Shown here one piece after another: positions 1-8,719 of a stretch of DNA of 64,000 bases. Origin of the DNA: Janthinobacterium sp. PC23-8. GTDB taxonomy: Bacteria > Pseudomonadota > Gammaproteobacteria > Burkholderiales > Burkholderiaceae_D. The translations under genes and the position numbers were made by a program. The notes beneath the pieces were generated by a model that saw only the letters and a list, made by a program, of their open reading frames with translations, made no database searches and was not told where the DNA came from. The first letter of the stretch is position 1, and the number at the start of each line of letters is the position of its first letter. The stretch spans positions 2,375,066 through 2,439,065 of the forward strand of contig NZ_NJGY01000001.1 of the NCBI RefSeq assembly GCF_002250505.1, written 5' to 3'.

Positions 1-53
1 GTCGGTGTTACGTTTCGCGTTATCGACAAAGCGTTGTGTTTGTCATCTGCGAA

Positions 54-196
54 GAAGGAAGAGTATGAAGCATTTCGCTCAATCCGTCAACTCCTTCTTT
101 ATTACTTCCAGCCCTTTCAGACTATCCCTTTTGTCTTGCATTTGACTGCGCGTCATTGGGGAGGCGAACTATAGCAAAGCGGCACTGCGGACGCAA
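54..196 (-). promoter_or_regulatory. Tandem leftward promoters, possibly of a stable-RNA operon
   Basis: No gene is visible in 1-223. On the minus strand there are two sigma-70-like elements. The upstream one is TTGCGT (196-191), a 17-nt spacer and TATAGT (173-168), followed by a GC-rich discriminator. The downstream one is TTGACG (90-85), a 17-nt spacer and CATACT (67-62). Tandem promoters, a GC-rich discriminator and an untranslated leader running off the left edge are typical of rRNA operons in this group. No rRNA is inside the window, so the assignment is inference. Confidence 0.4.
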
Positions 197-223
197 GGCT
201 TTTGCCGGGTATTTTTCTTTTAC

Positions 224-838
224 TCACAACACCCGGGTGTAGTGCTGGCGCACCAGCACCCGGTCGCCGCAATCGAAATGCCACCATTCGCTGTTGATGC
301 CAAAAAATCCCGCCTGGAACATGGCTCCGCGCAACAGCCGGCGATGCTCCACCTGCGGTTCGCTAATGTCTCCGCATTCGAGCATGCTGAGTTCCAGCGC
401 CGGATGCGAGCGTTCGCTCAGATCATCAAACCCCGTGCCCATATCGAGTTCCAATCCATCCGGCCCGACGATGGTGATGTCCAGCGCCATGCCGAACGAA
501 TGGATGGAGCCGCGCGACGGTTCGGCGATATAGCCGAGCAACTCCGTGCCTTGCAGGGCATCCCACAATTGCTGCTGTACCCGCTGCGGGCGCAGAGCGT
601 CGAGCACCAGCAAATGATGATCGGGCCTTTGCAGCGCCAGCCAGGCCACGGCGCTTTCCAGTGCGCTAGCGGCATCGCGGTGCAGCCAGGCGCAATCGTT
701 GGGGCTGTAAAGATCGCGGCCGACAAAATTGTCGGGGGTGGCATAGCGCAAGTCGACGGCGATGCCGGCGATGCTGCTCAAGTGGCGAAATTGCGGATTA
801 TTGGCGACCGCTTCCAGTTGCAGGCTTGCACCAGGCAT
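224..838 (-). CDS. ddpX: D-alanyl-D-alanine dipeptidase (VanX/DdpX-like, peptidase M15D)
   Basis: Predicted zinc dipeptidase that splits D-Ala-D-Ala from peptidoglycan turnover into free D-alanine. The 204-residue protein carries the family zinc motif SIHSFGMALD (SxHxxGxAxD) and the C-terminal EWWHFD motif, which supplies the last His ligand and the catalytic Glu. The start at 838 was chosen because its ATG shares one base with the TAA of the upstream LysR gene (TAATG), which implies translational coupling. An in-frame ATG further upstream would only add residues overlapping the regulator. No signal peptide is evident, so it probably acts in the cytoplasm. It sits beside amidase, kinase and murQ genes, which fits cell-wall recycling rather than vancomycin resistance, since no vanHA genes are present. 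Confidence 0.85.
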   Translation of the reverse strand: MPGASLQLEAVANNPQFRHLSSIAGIAVDLRYATPDNFVGRDLYSPNDCAWLHRDAASALESAVAWLALQRPDHHLLVLDALRPQRVQQQLWDALQGTELLGYIAEPSRGSIHSFGMALDITIVGPDGLELDMGTGFDDLSERSHPALELSMLECGDISEPQVEHRRLLRGAMFQAGFFGINSEWWHFDCGDRVLVRQHYTRVL

Positions 839-1740
839 TACATTGCTCTTTCCAGGCAGTTGCGGGCCGCCACGCCGATGCTGTCGGCCAGGCGGCGCGC
901 ACCATGCGACAACGGCGAATGGCTGGCCGTCAATAAATACAGTTGAAGCGGTATCGCCGGCGCCCATGGCCGGCGCTGCAGCATCGCCGGCGAGCCGGAA
1001 GCGGCCGTAAAGGGATCGACCACGGCCATGCCGGCGCCTGCTTCCACCAGCGAACGGGCGATCTGATAGGTTTGGACGACGGTGGAAAACACGGGGTGGA
1101 TATCCTGCGCTTCGCAGCCGGCGAGCACCAGCTCGCCCAGCGGATCATGGTCGGCGTGGCCGATCAGTTCGCCCGTCAAGCCATGCGCCGTCAGGGGCGT
1201 GCCGCACTCCGCCGCGCGCCAGGTGCCGGCGGGCGCGATCACCGTCATCACACCCTGGGCGATTGCTTCGGCCACGATGCCCGGATGGCGCGGGTCTTGC
1301 AGCGACAGGGCAAGGTCAGCTTCCCCCAGGCGCAGGGTATTGACGATCTCGCTGGTATGGTGGGTCGCCAGTTGGCAGCGCGTATGGGGAAAGTCGCGGC
1401 GCCAGGCCGTCATGGCGAATGGCAAGACACTGATGGCAATCGTCGGCGTCGACACCAGGCGGATGGTTTCCACCGCATGCCCCTTCAGGCTGGCGGCCAG
1501 GCGGCGGATACCGAGCAGATCGCGGTTGAGTTTTTCCGTTTCGACAAACAAGCGGTGCGCTTCAGGCCTGGGATAGAGCTTGCCGCGCACGCGCTCGAAC
1601 AGCGGCATGCCCAGTTGCAGTTCGCAATGTTGCAGCACCTTGGTGACGGCCGGCTGCGAGATATGCAGCACTTGCGCCGCACCGCTGATGGTGCCAACTT
1701 GCATGATGGCGTGGAAAACTTCGATATGACGCAGCCGCAT
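838..1740 (-). CDS. LysR-family transcriptional regulator
   Basis: 300-residue LysR-type regulator. The N-terminal winged helix-turn-helix (about residues 1-60, MRLRHIEVFHAIM...ISQPAVTKVLQ) is followed by a periplasmic-binding-protein-like effector domain. Its stop overlaps the ATG of the dipeptidase gene by one base, so the two form one transcription unit, and the regulator likely controls ddpX and perhaps itself. The effector could be a D-amino acid or dipeptide, which is inference from context only. The 86 bp between its start and the amidase gene stop may hold its promoter. Confidence 0.85.
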   Translation of the reverse strand: MRLRHIEVFHAIMQVGTISGAAQVLHISQPAVTKVLQHCELQLGMPLFERVRGKLYPRPEAHRLFVETEKLNRDLLGIRRLAASLKGHAVETIRLVSTPTIAISVLPFAMTAWRRDFPHTRCQLATHHTSEIVNTLRLGEADLALSLQDPRHPGIVAEAIAQGVMTVIAPAGTWRAAECGTPLTAHGLTGELIGHADHDPLGELVLAGCEAQDIHPVFSTVVQTYQIARSLVEAGAGMAVVDPFTAASGSPAMLQRRPWAPAIPLQLYLLTASHSPLSHGARRLADSIGVAARNCLERAM

Positions 1741-1826
1741 GACTTGTTCCTTCGTTTTTTACTTTTGAGCGCTGAAGCCGCAAAGGTTCAGCATAGTAGA
1801 AAAAGTCATGGGCCTGAAATGGCATG

Positions 1827-2645
1827 CTACCTGGTTGCAACAGCCGGTGCAGGAGCGGCGACCGGCAGCGGCGTCGTCAATACTTGCAGCAAGGCCGCCG
1901 TTTCCGCATCCGCCGTGCCATTGAACAAGGTATTGCGGTACTTCATCTGGAAAGCGATCAGCACGTTTTTGGTCTCTTCGTCAAACACACCGGTCTGCGG
2001 CGTGGCATAACCGTGCTCGGCCAGCTTGTGCTGGAACCAGACGGCGTCGGGCAGCGATTGCTCGTACATCACGCGTTGCGCGGCGACGCGCGTGGCGTCC
2101 GGCCAGACGATCAGGCCGGCGTCGGCCAGTTGCTTCCATGGGAACAACGGACCCGGGTCCTGCTTGCGCTGCGGTGCGATTTCATTGTGACCGATGATAT
2201 TTTCCGGCGCGATATTGTAGCGGGCCTGGATATCCTTCAGCAGCGGAATCAACGCGTCGATCTGCACCTGCGGGAACGGATACCAGAGCCGGCCTTCCGG
2301 CGTGTCCTTGTAACCCGGGTTGACGATCTCGATGCCGATCGAACTGACGTTCAACTGAGTGTATGTCTTCCAGCTGCTGACACCGGCGTGATTGGCCTGG
2401 CGCGATTCGTCGACCAGGGCATAGAACTTCGCCGGGGCCGTATCGGTCAGCAAATAATGGCTGCTGACGACTTGCTCGCTGAGCACCTTGATCGACGTGG
2501 GCAGGTCGCTCACCGTGTAATGGATGACGATGAATTTCACGCGCGGACTCTGGCCGCGCGCCGTCAGGCTGCGGTCGATCTGGGGAACGGTGGTGGTGCA
2601 GGCTGACAGCAGGGCAACGAGCAAGGCAAGAGCGATTTTTTTCAT
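1827..2645 (-). CDS. amiD: N-acetylmuramoyl-L-alanine amidase lipoprotein (AmiD-like)
   Basis: Predicted outer-membrane zinc amidase that cuts the lactyl-L-Ala bond and strips peptides from glycan or muropeptides. A type II signal peptide ends in LLSAC (lipobox, Cys at about residue 16). The amidase_2 domain shows the ligand motifs FIVIHYT, NHAG and GHNEIAPQRKQDPG. A C-terminal peptidoglycan-binding domain follows (about residues 200-250, TGVFDEETKNVLIAFQ). The length of 272 residues matches E. coli AmiD. It is the last gene of the murQ run, 27 bp after the kinase gene. Together with the DigH-like glycosidase it would produce and cut denuded glycan strands in the periplasm. Confidence 0.88.
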   Translation of the reverse strand: MKKIALALLVALLSACTTTVPQIDRSLTARGQSPRVKFIVIHYTVSDLPTSIKVLSEQVVSSHYLLTDTAPAKFYALVDESRQANHAGVSSWKTYTQLNVSSIGIEIVNPGYKDTPEGRLWYPFPQVQIDALIPLLKDIQARYNIAPENIIGHNEIAPQRKQDPGPLFPWKQLADAGLIVWPDATRVAAQRVMYEQSLPDAVWFQHKLAEHGYATPQTGVFDEETKNVLIAFQMKYRNTLFNGTADAETAALLQVLTTPLPVAAPAPAVATR

Positions 2646-2672
2646 AAGGTATCCATCACAGGGTTAATCAAT

Positions 2673-3596
2673 CTACAGCTTGATGCCCGCCCTGGCGGCA
2701 AGCCGGGCGGCCGCCTCGTGCGAACGAGCCGTCTTTTGTTCCATCATCAATGATATCGGCAAGGCGGCGCGCATGGCTACCGCAATTGCCGGATGCAACT
2801 GTGCCGCGCGACCGGCCAGCACCACGGGACGCCGGCCATGGCGCGCCGTCAACGCCAGGGCCAGGCGCGCCAGCTCCTGCCCGGCCCGCTGCAAGATCGC
2901 CAGCGCCAACGGGTCTGCCCCGGCGCTGGCGGCGACGGCCAGCGCCAGCCGGCCAATCGCGCCGCGCTCCTGGCCATACATGAACTGGCGCGAGCTGTCC
3001 CAGTCGCTGCCGCCGATCTGTTCAAACACGGCATGCGCCATCGGCGAAGCCCGCCAGCTGCCCGGCGCCTCGTCTTCGCGGCGCCAGATCTGGCGCAAGG
3101 CTTCACGCGCGATCCAGTAGCCGCCGCCGCCATCATCCAACAACACGCCACGCCCGCCAGCGCGGTGAAATACGCCGTCGGTATCGATCCAGGCGGCAAT
3201 CGAACCCGTCCCCGCATACACCAGATAGCCTTCGCCGGGCGCAAAACTGTCGAGGTAAGCAATTTCGATATCATTGCACAAAGTCACGTCCATGGTGCTC
3301 AACGCCAGCAAAGTGGCGAGGGCCTGCGCCAACAGCGCACCGTCGCCGCCAAAACCGGTAAGACCGGCATGCACATGCGTGGGCTGGCCGACGGCCAGCA
3401 CGGCACGGCTCAGGGCGGCAAAGGTGGCGTGCAAGGCCGCGCGGCCCGCCTCGCTGCCCATTTGCAAGGCCGACAAGCCGTCCACCACGCCGCTGGCGAC
3501 GATGGCGCCGTCGACTGCGGCCAGCGCCCAGCGCGTTTCAGTGCCGCCGGCATCGATGCCCAGGCCCAGTCGAGCAGTTGCATGGAAAGAAGTCAT
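2673..3596 (-). CDS. BadF/BadG-type amino-sugar kinase (GlcNAc/MurNAc kinase-like)
   Basis: ATPase of the BadF/BadG/BcrA/BcrD superfamily. Phosphate-binding motif 1 is GIDAGGTETRW near the N terminus and motif 2 is YAGTGSIAAW. Family members include N-acetylglucosamine kinases and clostridial MurK, which phosphorylates both MurNAc and GlcNAc. The start at 3596 gives a normal family N terminus (MTSFHATARLGLGIDAGG). A frame extending to 3653 exists but would add 19 atypical residues. Lying with murQ, whose substrate is MurNAc-6-P, it is a good candidate for the kinase feeding MurQ. Whether the substrate is MurNAc, anhydroMurNAc or GlcNAc cannot be read from sequence. Confidence 0.78.
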   Translation of the reverse strand: MTSFHATARLGLGIDAGGTETRWALAAVDGAIVASGVVDGLSALQMGSEAGRAALHATFAALSRAVLAVGQPTHVHAGLTGFGGDGALLAQALATLLALSTMDVTLCNDIEIAYLDSFAPGEGYLVYAGTGSIAAWIDTDGVFHRAGGRGVLLDDGGGGYWIAREALRQIWRREDEAPGSWRASPMAHAVFEQIGGSDWDSSRQFMYGQERGAIGRLALAVAASAGADPLALAILQRAGQELARLALALTARHGRRPVVLAGRAAQLHPAIAVAMRAALPISLMMEQKTARSHEAAARLAARAGIKL

Positions 3597-3676
3597 GCCG
3601 TGAGTGTAAAGCCAGAAAAGGCTGGCAGGCATGAAAGCTTGCGCATAATACATGCCTGCAGGTTATGGACTACCGC

Positions 3677-5338
3677 TTACTTTTCCGCCACCAAGGTCGG
3701 CTGGCGCAGGGTGATGCGCGGGCTTTCATTGCCCAGGCGGTCGACGGCGCTGACCACCACCGCATTGACCCTGCCGATGGCGTCATCGACCAGATTCAGT
3801 TCGGCTTGCGTGCCTGTTACCACCAGGAAACGCCACTCCTCGCCATAGCGTGCCCACACCGCGTACTGCGCCACCGGCTTGCCGCCGCCGGCCGTCAGTT
3901 TCACGTTCACGCCGTCGCCCGCGCGCCGCATCGCCACCAGGGGCGAGCCGGGCGCTTCCGTGCCCAGCCATGGCGTGGCCGGAATCAGCGCCGGGCTTTG
4001 ATAGACACCCGCCTTCAGTTGCTCGCTGATGCCCTTGCGGTTCTGCATCAGGGGCGCCATGCTGAAATGCACTTGTCCGTTGGCGCCCGTGCGCGTGCGC
4101 GTCACTTCGACCTGCTTGACGATTTCCTGCGGCGTGAAGGACTTGGGCGTATTGTCGATGCGGCTGGTGTACAGGCCCGGCCAGACGTGGCGGCCATACG
4201 GATTTTGCGCCAGCCAATAGTCGAGCAGCACGCCAAACGCCTGCGGTGCCTGGGCCACCGGCCAGTACAGCTGCGGCGACAGATAATCGAGCCAGCCCTT
4301 GGACAGCCACAGTTCGGCATCCGCATACAATTTATCGTACTGGCTGAAGCCGACGATGCCGGGCGGACGCAGGTTGGGGCGGCCGATACCGAATGGGCTG
4401 ATACCGAAGCGCACCCAGCTTTTCTCGCGGTGGATACCGGTATACAAACCTTCGATCAGCTGGTTGACATTCTGGCGGCGCCAGGCGGCGCGTTCGAGCT
4501 GGCCGCCACCAAGCAGATATTTCTGCCACGACGGTTCGTCGGGAAACGGCAGTTCGCCCTTGGCAGCGCCACCGCCCGCGTCCAGCGCGGCAGTTTCCGC
4601 CCCAGCGCCGGCACCGGGCGCATCAATCGGGTAGGGATAAAAATAATCGTCGATATGCACACCGTCGATATCGTAGCGGCGCACCACGTCGAGCACCACG
4701 TCGGTCGTGTGTTTCGAGGCGGCGGCGTCGCCCGGGTCCATCCACAGATAACGGCCATACTGTTTCACGGAAGACGGATGGGTGACGGCAAAGCTGTCGC
4801 GCGCCAGCGGCGACTTGGCTGTGGCGTGACGGGCCCGGTAGGGATTGAACCAGGCGTGCAGTTCCAGTCCGCGCGCATGCGCCTGCGCCACCCAGAAGGC
4901 CAGCGGATCATACATGGGCAGTGGCGGCTGGCCTTGCTTGCCGGTCAGAAATTCCGACCACGGCTCCAGCTGCGACGGGTAAATCGCGTCGGCGCTGGGA
5001 CGTACCTGCAGCACGATGGCGTTCAGATTGAGCGACTTGGCGCGGTCGAGGATGGCGATCGCTTCAGCTTGCTGCTTGGCCACCGTCAGGTTGCTGCGGC
5101 TGGGCCAGTCGATATTGGCGACCGTCGAGACCCAGGCGGCGCGAAACTCGCGCGGCGCTGGCGGCGGTACTTCACCCTTGATATGCAGTACGGGCGGCAC
5201 GGCCGGCACGGCGGCAGTGCCTGGTGTCGCATCGACCGGCATGCGGGAACTGGTGCAGCTGCTCAGCAAGCTGGCCGCAGCCAGCGCGGCCAGCATGCCG
5301 GCGGCCGTCGCCAGCCGTTTTTTGAAAGTAGACAACAA
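3677..5338 (-). CDS. GHL10/DUF187 glycoside hydrolase lipoprotein (DigH-like)
   Basis: Predicted envelope glycosidase of the GHL10 (DUF187) family. The E. coli member DigH/YddW is an outer-membrane lipoprotein that cleaves denuded (peptide-free) peptidoglycan. The TIM-barrel signature begins at EFRAAWVSTVANIDWPS and includes AIVLQVRPSADAIYPS, LHAWFNPYRA and DIDGVHIDDYFYPYP. A lipobox (LLSSC) ends the signal peptide. Starts are non-ATG. A CAAGGA ribosome site at 5350-5345 lies 6 nt before TTG 5338 (used here), and TTG 5335 is equally possible. At about 550 residues it is longer than E. coli DigH, with an extra C-terminal beta-type region. It lies mid-operon between the permease and kinase genes. 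Confidence 0.8.
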   Translation of the reverse strand: MLSTFKKRLATAAGMLAALAAASLLSSCTSSRMPVDATPGTAAVPAVPPVLHIKGEVPPPAPREFRAAWVSTVANIDWPSRSNLTVAKQQAEAIAILDRAKSLNLNAIVLQVRPSADAIYPSQLEPWSEFLTGKQGQPPLPMYDPLAFWVAQAHARGLELHAWFNPYRARHATAKSPLARDSFAVTHPSSVKQYGRYLWMDPGDAAASKHTTDVVLDVVRRYDIDGVHIDDYFYPYPIDAPGAGAGAETAALDAGGGAAKGELPFPDEPSWQKYLLGGGQLERAAWRRQNVNQLIEGLYTGIHREKSWVRFGISPFGIGRPNLRPPGIVGFSQYDKLYADAELWLSKGWLDYLSPQLYWPVAQAPQAFGVLLDYWLAQNPYGRHVWPGLYTSRIDNTPKSFTPQEIVKQVEVTRTRTGANGQVHFSMAPLMQNRKGISEQLKAGVYQSPALIPATPWLGTEAPGSPLVAMRRAGDGVNVKLTAGGGKPVAQYAVWARYGEEWRFLVVTGTQAELNLVDDAIGRVNAVVVSAVDRLGNESPRITLRQPTLVAEK

Positions 5339-5427
5339 AACAATTCCTTGCAAGGGTAGGGCGAGGGTCTATCGGTGCGGGCATTCTACTGTGCGCGGCC
5401 GTGTCGGGGCGCGCACATTTGAAAAGA

Positions 5428-6732
5428 TCAGGCCTCGGCCTTCTTGCCGAATTCGGGATCGATCTTGACCAGCGACGCCATGACAAAGGCCGGGATGGTG
5501 GCAATGCAGACCCAGATAAAGAAGTGCTGGTAACCCAGCATCTGCTGTATCCAGCCGCTGGCCATGCCTGGCAACATCATGCCCAGCGCCATGAAACCGG
5601 TACAGATGGCGTAATGGGCCGTCTTGTGGGCGCCGTCCGAGACCATGATCATGTACAACATATAGGAAGCAAAGCCGAAGCCGTAGCCGAACTGTTCCAG
5701 CGCGATGCCGCCAGCGATCAGATAGATATTGCCGGGCAGGGCAGTGGCCAGGTAGACGAAGACCAGGTCGGGCAGATGCACCGACAGCACCATGACCCAC
5801 AGGCAACGCTTGAGGCCAAAGCGCGAAATGATGTAGCCGCCCAGCAAGCCACCCAGGGTCAGGGCGAGCACGCCGATGGTGCCGTAGACCAGGCCCACTT
5901 GTTCCGTGGACAGGCCCAGGCCGCCCTTGGCGACGGGATCGAGCAGGAAGGGCGCAGCCAGTTTCAGCAGCTGCGCTTCGCCGAGGCGGAACAGCAGCAG
6001 AAAGCCCAGGATGACCAGGATGTCCTTTTTCTTGAAGAACGAGGCAAAGGTGGCGACGAATTCCTGCAACGGAGAAATACCAGCATGGGCGATGCTCGGT
6101 TGGTCGGCCGCCGGCTTGGGCAGCACGAAATAGTGGTACAAGAACAGCATGACGAACAGGCCCGCCAGGATGGCGAACACCACCGACCAGGCCAGCTGTA
6201 CGCTGCCAGTCGAGTGCGTCAGATAGCCGGCCAGGTAGACCAGCAGGCCCTGGCCGGAAATCATCGCCAGGCGATAAAAAGTGCTGCGCACGCCGACAAA
6301 GGCCGCTTGCTGGTGTTCTTCCAGGCCCAGCATGTAAAAGCCGTCGGCCGCGATGTCATGCGTGGCCGAACTGAAGGCCATCAGCCAGAAAATCGCCAGG
6401 CTGATCTGGAAAAAATGCGGCAGGGAGGTGGTCAGCGCGACCAGCGCCAGCGCCGCGCCGATCACCAGTTGCAAGCCGACGATCCAGAAACGCTTGGTGC
6501 GGTACATGTCGATAAAGGGCGACCACAGCGGCTTGATCACCCATGGCAGGTACAGCCAGCTGGTATACAGGGCGATATCGGTATTGGAAAAGCCGTAATT
6601 CTTGTACATGATCACCGACAGCGTCATGACCACCACATACGGTATGCCCTGGCCGAAATACAGCGAGGGGACCCACAGCCAGGGGTTTTTCGCGCGCGCG
6701 GGAGCGGCAGCGGCAGGTTTCACAAGCTTCAT
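5428..6732 (-). CDS. AmpG-like major facilitator (muropeptide/amino-sugar permease)
   Basis: 434-residue MFS protein with about 12 hydrophobic segments. It resembles the PAT/AmpG subgroup, which imports anhydro-muropeptides (NPWLWVPSLYFGQGIPYVVV, TSWLYLPWVIKPLWSPFID and SSATHDIAADGFYM are typical of it). A good ribosome site (AAGGA) precedes ATG 6732. It lies 45 bp after murQ and ahead of the DigH-like gene, so it probably brings the products of periplasmic glycan cleavage into the cytoplasm. Substrate specificity (anhydro-disaccharide, MurNAc or free sugars) is unknown. Confidence 0.8.
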   Translation of the reverse strand: MKLVKPAAAAPARAKNPWLWVPSLYFGQGIPYVVVMTLSVIMYKNYGFSNTDIALYTSWLYLPWVIKPLWSPFIDMYRTKRFWIVGLQLVIGAALALVALTTSLPHFFQISLAIFWLMAFSSATHDIAADGFYMLGLEEHQQAAFVGVRSTFYRLAMISGQGLLVYLAGYLTHSTGSVQLAWSVVFAILAGLFVMLFLYHYFVLPKPAADQPSIAHAGISPLQEFVATFASFFKKKDILVILGFLLLFRLGEAQLLKLAAPFLLDPVAKGGLGLSTEQVGLVYGTIGVLALTLGGLLGGYIISRFGLKRCLWVMVLSVHLPDLVFVYLATALPGNIYLIAGGIALEQFGYGFGFASYMLYMIMVSDGAHKTAHYAICTGFMALGMMLPGMASGWIQQMLGYQHFFIWVCIATIPAFVMASLVKIDPEFGKKAEA

Positions 6733-6777
6733 ACATCCTTCATCGTCAGCCGGTCAGAAGAATGCGGCGCCCTCGGC

Positions 6778-7659
6778 TCAGGCGGCCAGTGCCGAGCGCA
6801 CACTGCCGCCAGCGCCGGCCAACAATGCTTGTGCCTGGTCTGTGGTCATTTTTTTTAACAAGGCAACAATTGCCACCTTGACATGAAACTGACATTGCTC
6901 CAGCACGCTTCTGGCCTGCGCTTCGCCGGCGCCGGTGGCATGCATGGTCAGTTTGACGGCCCGCAAGATCAGCTTGGCGTTGGTCGGCTTCAAGTCTACC
7001 ATCAAGTTTCCATAGGTTTTATGCAAACCGACCATCAGCGCACTGGAAATGGTATTGAGGGTAATCTTTTGCGCCGTGCCCGCTTTCAGGCGCGTGCTGC
7101 CGGAGATCACTTCCGTGCCCGTATCGAGCACAATGCCGCACTCGGCCTGCAAGGCCACGGGAGCATCGACATTATTGACGATGCCGACCGTCAGCGCACC
7201 CGCCCCGCGCGCGGCGCGCAAGGCGCCCAGCACATACGGCGTGGCGCCGGACGCGGCCAGCAGCAACACCACGTCGTTGATCTGCGGCTGCAAGGCCAGC
7301 ACATCGGCCGCACCCTGAGCCACATCATCTTCCGCGCCTTCGACGGCGGCGAACATGGCGCCGTTGCCGCCGGCAAGCAGGGCCAGCGCGCGCTCGGGCG
7401 GCCAGGAAAAGGTGGGGTTCAGTTCTACACTGTCGAGCACGCCCAGCCGGCCTGAAGTGCCGGCGCCCACATACAGCAGCCGGCCACCGGCGGCGATGCG
7501 GGGCAGGGCCGCCGTGATGGCTGCCGTGATCTGTGGCGAGGCCAGCCGCACGGCCTCGACGGCCTGGAACTGGTCATCGACCAGGGCGGCAACCAACTTG
7601 TCAGTTGGATACAGATCGAGTTCCGCATGCCGGGTGCTCGGGGTTTCAGTTTTTAACAT
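6778..7659 (-). CDS. murQ: N-acetylmuramic acid 6-phosphate etherase
   Basis: MurQ cleaves the D-lactyl ether of MurNAc-6-phosphate to GlcNAc-6-phosphate and D-lactate in the cytoplasm. The 293-residue protein has the SIS fold, with GAGTSGRLGVLDSVELNPTF (containing the catalytic Glu), SGSTRLKAGTAQKITLNTIS and HKTYGNLMVDLKPTNAKL, all family signatures. The usual ASGRTP is ASGATP here. It is the first enzyme gene after the GntR regulator (90-bp gap). Its partner kinase would be the BadF-type protein downstream, because no anmK is in the cluster. Confidence 0.95.
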   Translation of the reverse strand: MLKTETPSTRHAELDLYPTDKLVAALVDDQFQAVEAVRLASPQITAAITAALPRIAAGGRLLYVGAGTSGRLGVLDSVELNPTFSWPPERALALLAGGNGAMFAAVEGAEDDVAQGAADVLALQPQINDVVLLLAASGATPYVLGALRAARGAGALTVGIVNNVDAPVALQAECGIVLDTGTEVISGSTRLKAGTAQKITLNTISSALMVGLHKTYGNLMVDLKPTNAKLILRAVKLTMHATGAGEAQARSVLEQCQFHVKVAIVALLKKMTTDQAQALLAGAGGSVRSALAA

Positions 7660-7749
7660 GACTCATGGACATGGTTGAACGATAAAACCAGTGTAATACC
7701 AACGAGCACAGCCAGCCATGAAAGGATGGCGAACAAGCATAACAGGAGC

Positions 7750-8490
7750 TTATGGAGCTCTGCGCATCTCCTCCACGAAATCATAATGGTCGCTGCGGCA
7801 ATACGAATGCGTGAGTTCCACCGCTTCACCTGATTCAAGGTAGGCGAGGCGGGTAATGAACAGCACGGCCTGGCCGTCGGGCACGCCCAGCCGCCTGGCC
7901 AGCACGCCGGTGGCGTTGATGGCGCGGATATGCTGCAGCGCGCGCACGGGCGACTTGTTGATCTGCGCCAGGTAGGCGTACAGCGAGTCGCCGACGGCGG
8001 CCGGGTCCGGCAGCACGCCGAAGGGCAGCACGCTGACCTCGTAGGCCATCACCACGTCGTCGGCCAGACGCAAGCGCTCCAGGCGCGCCACCTTGGTGTT
8101 GTGCGCCAGGCCCAGGCTCAGCTGTTCGTCGCTGCTGGCGATCACCACTTCGCGCCGGAGCCAGCGCGAACCGGCCCGGTAGCCGCGCTGCTGCAACTGT
8201 TCCGAAAAACTCGACAGGTTCGACAGCGTCTGCTCGATGCGCGGCGCAATATAGTTGCCCGACCCACGGCGGCGCACCACCAGGCCCTGCTCGACCAGCT
8301 GATCGATAGCCTTGCGCGCGGTCACCCGCGAAACGTCGAGCAACTCGGACAGCGTGCGTTCGGACGGCAGGGCCTGGTCTACCTGGTAGCGGCCATTGCG
8401 TACGTCATCGCCCAGCTTGCGGGCGATCTGCATATATAAAGGCGAATTGTCATTCAAATCGACCTTGCGTTCCATACTGGTCTGGCGCAT
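7750..8490 (-). CDS. GntR/HutC-family regulator with UTRA domain
   Basis: 246-residue regulator with an N-terminal GntR winged helix (NSPLYMQIARKLGDDVRNGRYQ...LPSERTLSELLDVSRVTARKAIDQL). A C-terminal UTRA ligand domain follows, the fold used by NagR/DasR-type sensors of amino-sugar phosphates. The start at 8490 is supported by a strong ribosome site (GAGGAGAA, 5 nt upstream). A longer frame to 8595 adds an unlikely Arg-rich extension. It heads the minus-strand run murQ-permease-digH-kinase-amiD and diverges from the D-amino-acid dehydrogenase gene, so it probably represses the recycling genes until GlcNAc-6-P or MurNAc-6-P appears. Confidence 0.87.
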   Translation of the reverse strand: MRQTSMERKVDLNDNSPLYMQIARKLGDDVRNGRYQVDQALPSERTLSELLDVSRVTARKAIDQLVEQGLVVRRRGSGNYIAPRIEQTLSNLSSFSEQLQQRGYRAGSRWLRREVVIASSDEQLSLGLAHNTKVARLERLRLADDVVMAYEVSVLPFGVLPDPAAVGDSLYAYLAQINKSPVRALQHIRAINATGVLARRLGVPDGQAVLFITRLAYLESGEAVELTHSYCRSDHYDFVEEMRRAP

Positions 8491-8719
8491 TACCGTTCTC
8501 CTCGTGCGTGTAGTGTAATGGCGATGGCGCTGGCGGGGAGCGCGCCGCCCAGCAATAAATGGAAAACAGACATCAATAGCGGCCATGTGCTGCATCAGAA
8601 TGGTGCATTCCTGTAAGTTATGGCCGCACCATGATGTTTCATTGGCTCGCCCGATGGCCAGCCTCTAAGCTCTCACCGAATGCTCCCGCGCCATGGGGGC
8701 ACCTACGCAGCGAGGCAGC

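Noticed and set aside
7653..7838. 61-codon minus-strand frame between murQ and the GntR gene
   Set aside because: It overlaps both neighbours, has no ribosome site and no recognisable protein features apart from a hydrophobic stretch.
7690..8519. Shared AGTGTAAT octamer upstream of murQ (7690-7697) and of the GntR gene (8512-8519) as a GntR operator
   Set aside because: An 8-base match between two short intergenic windows is expected by chance fairly often, and no clear dyad surrounds either copy.
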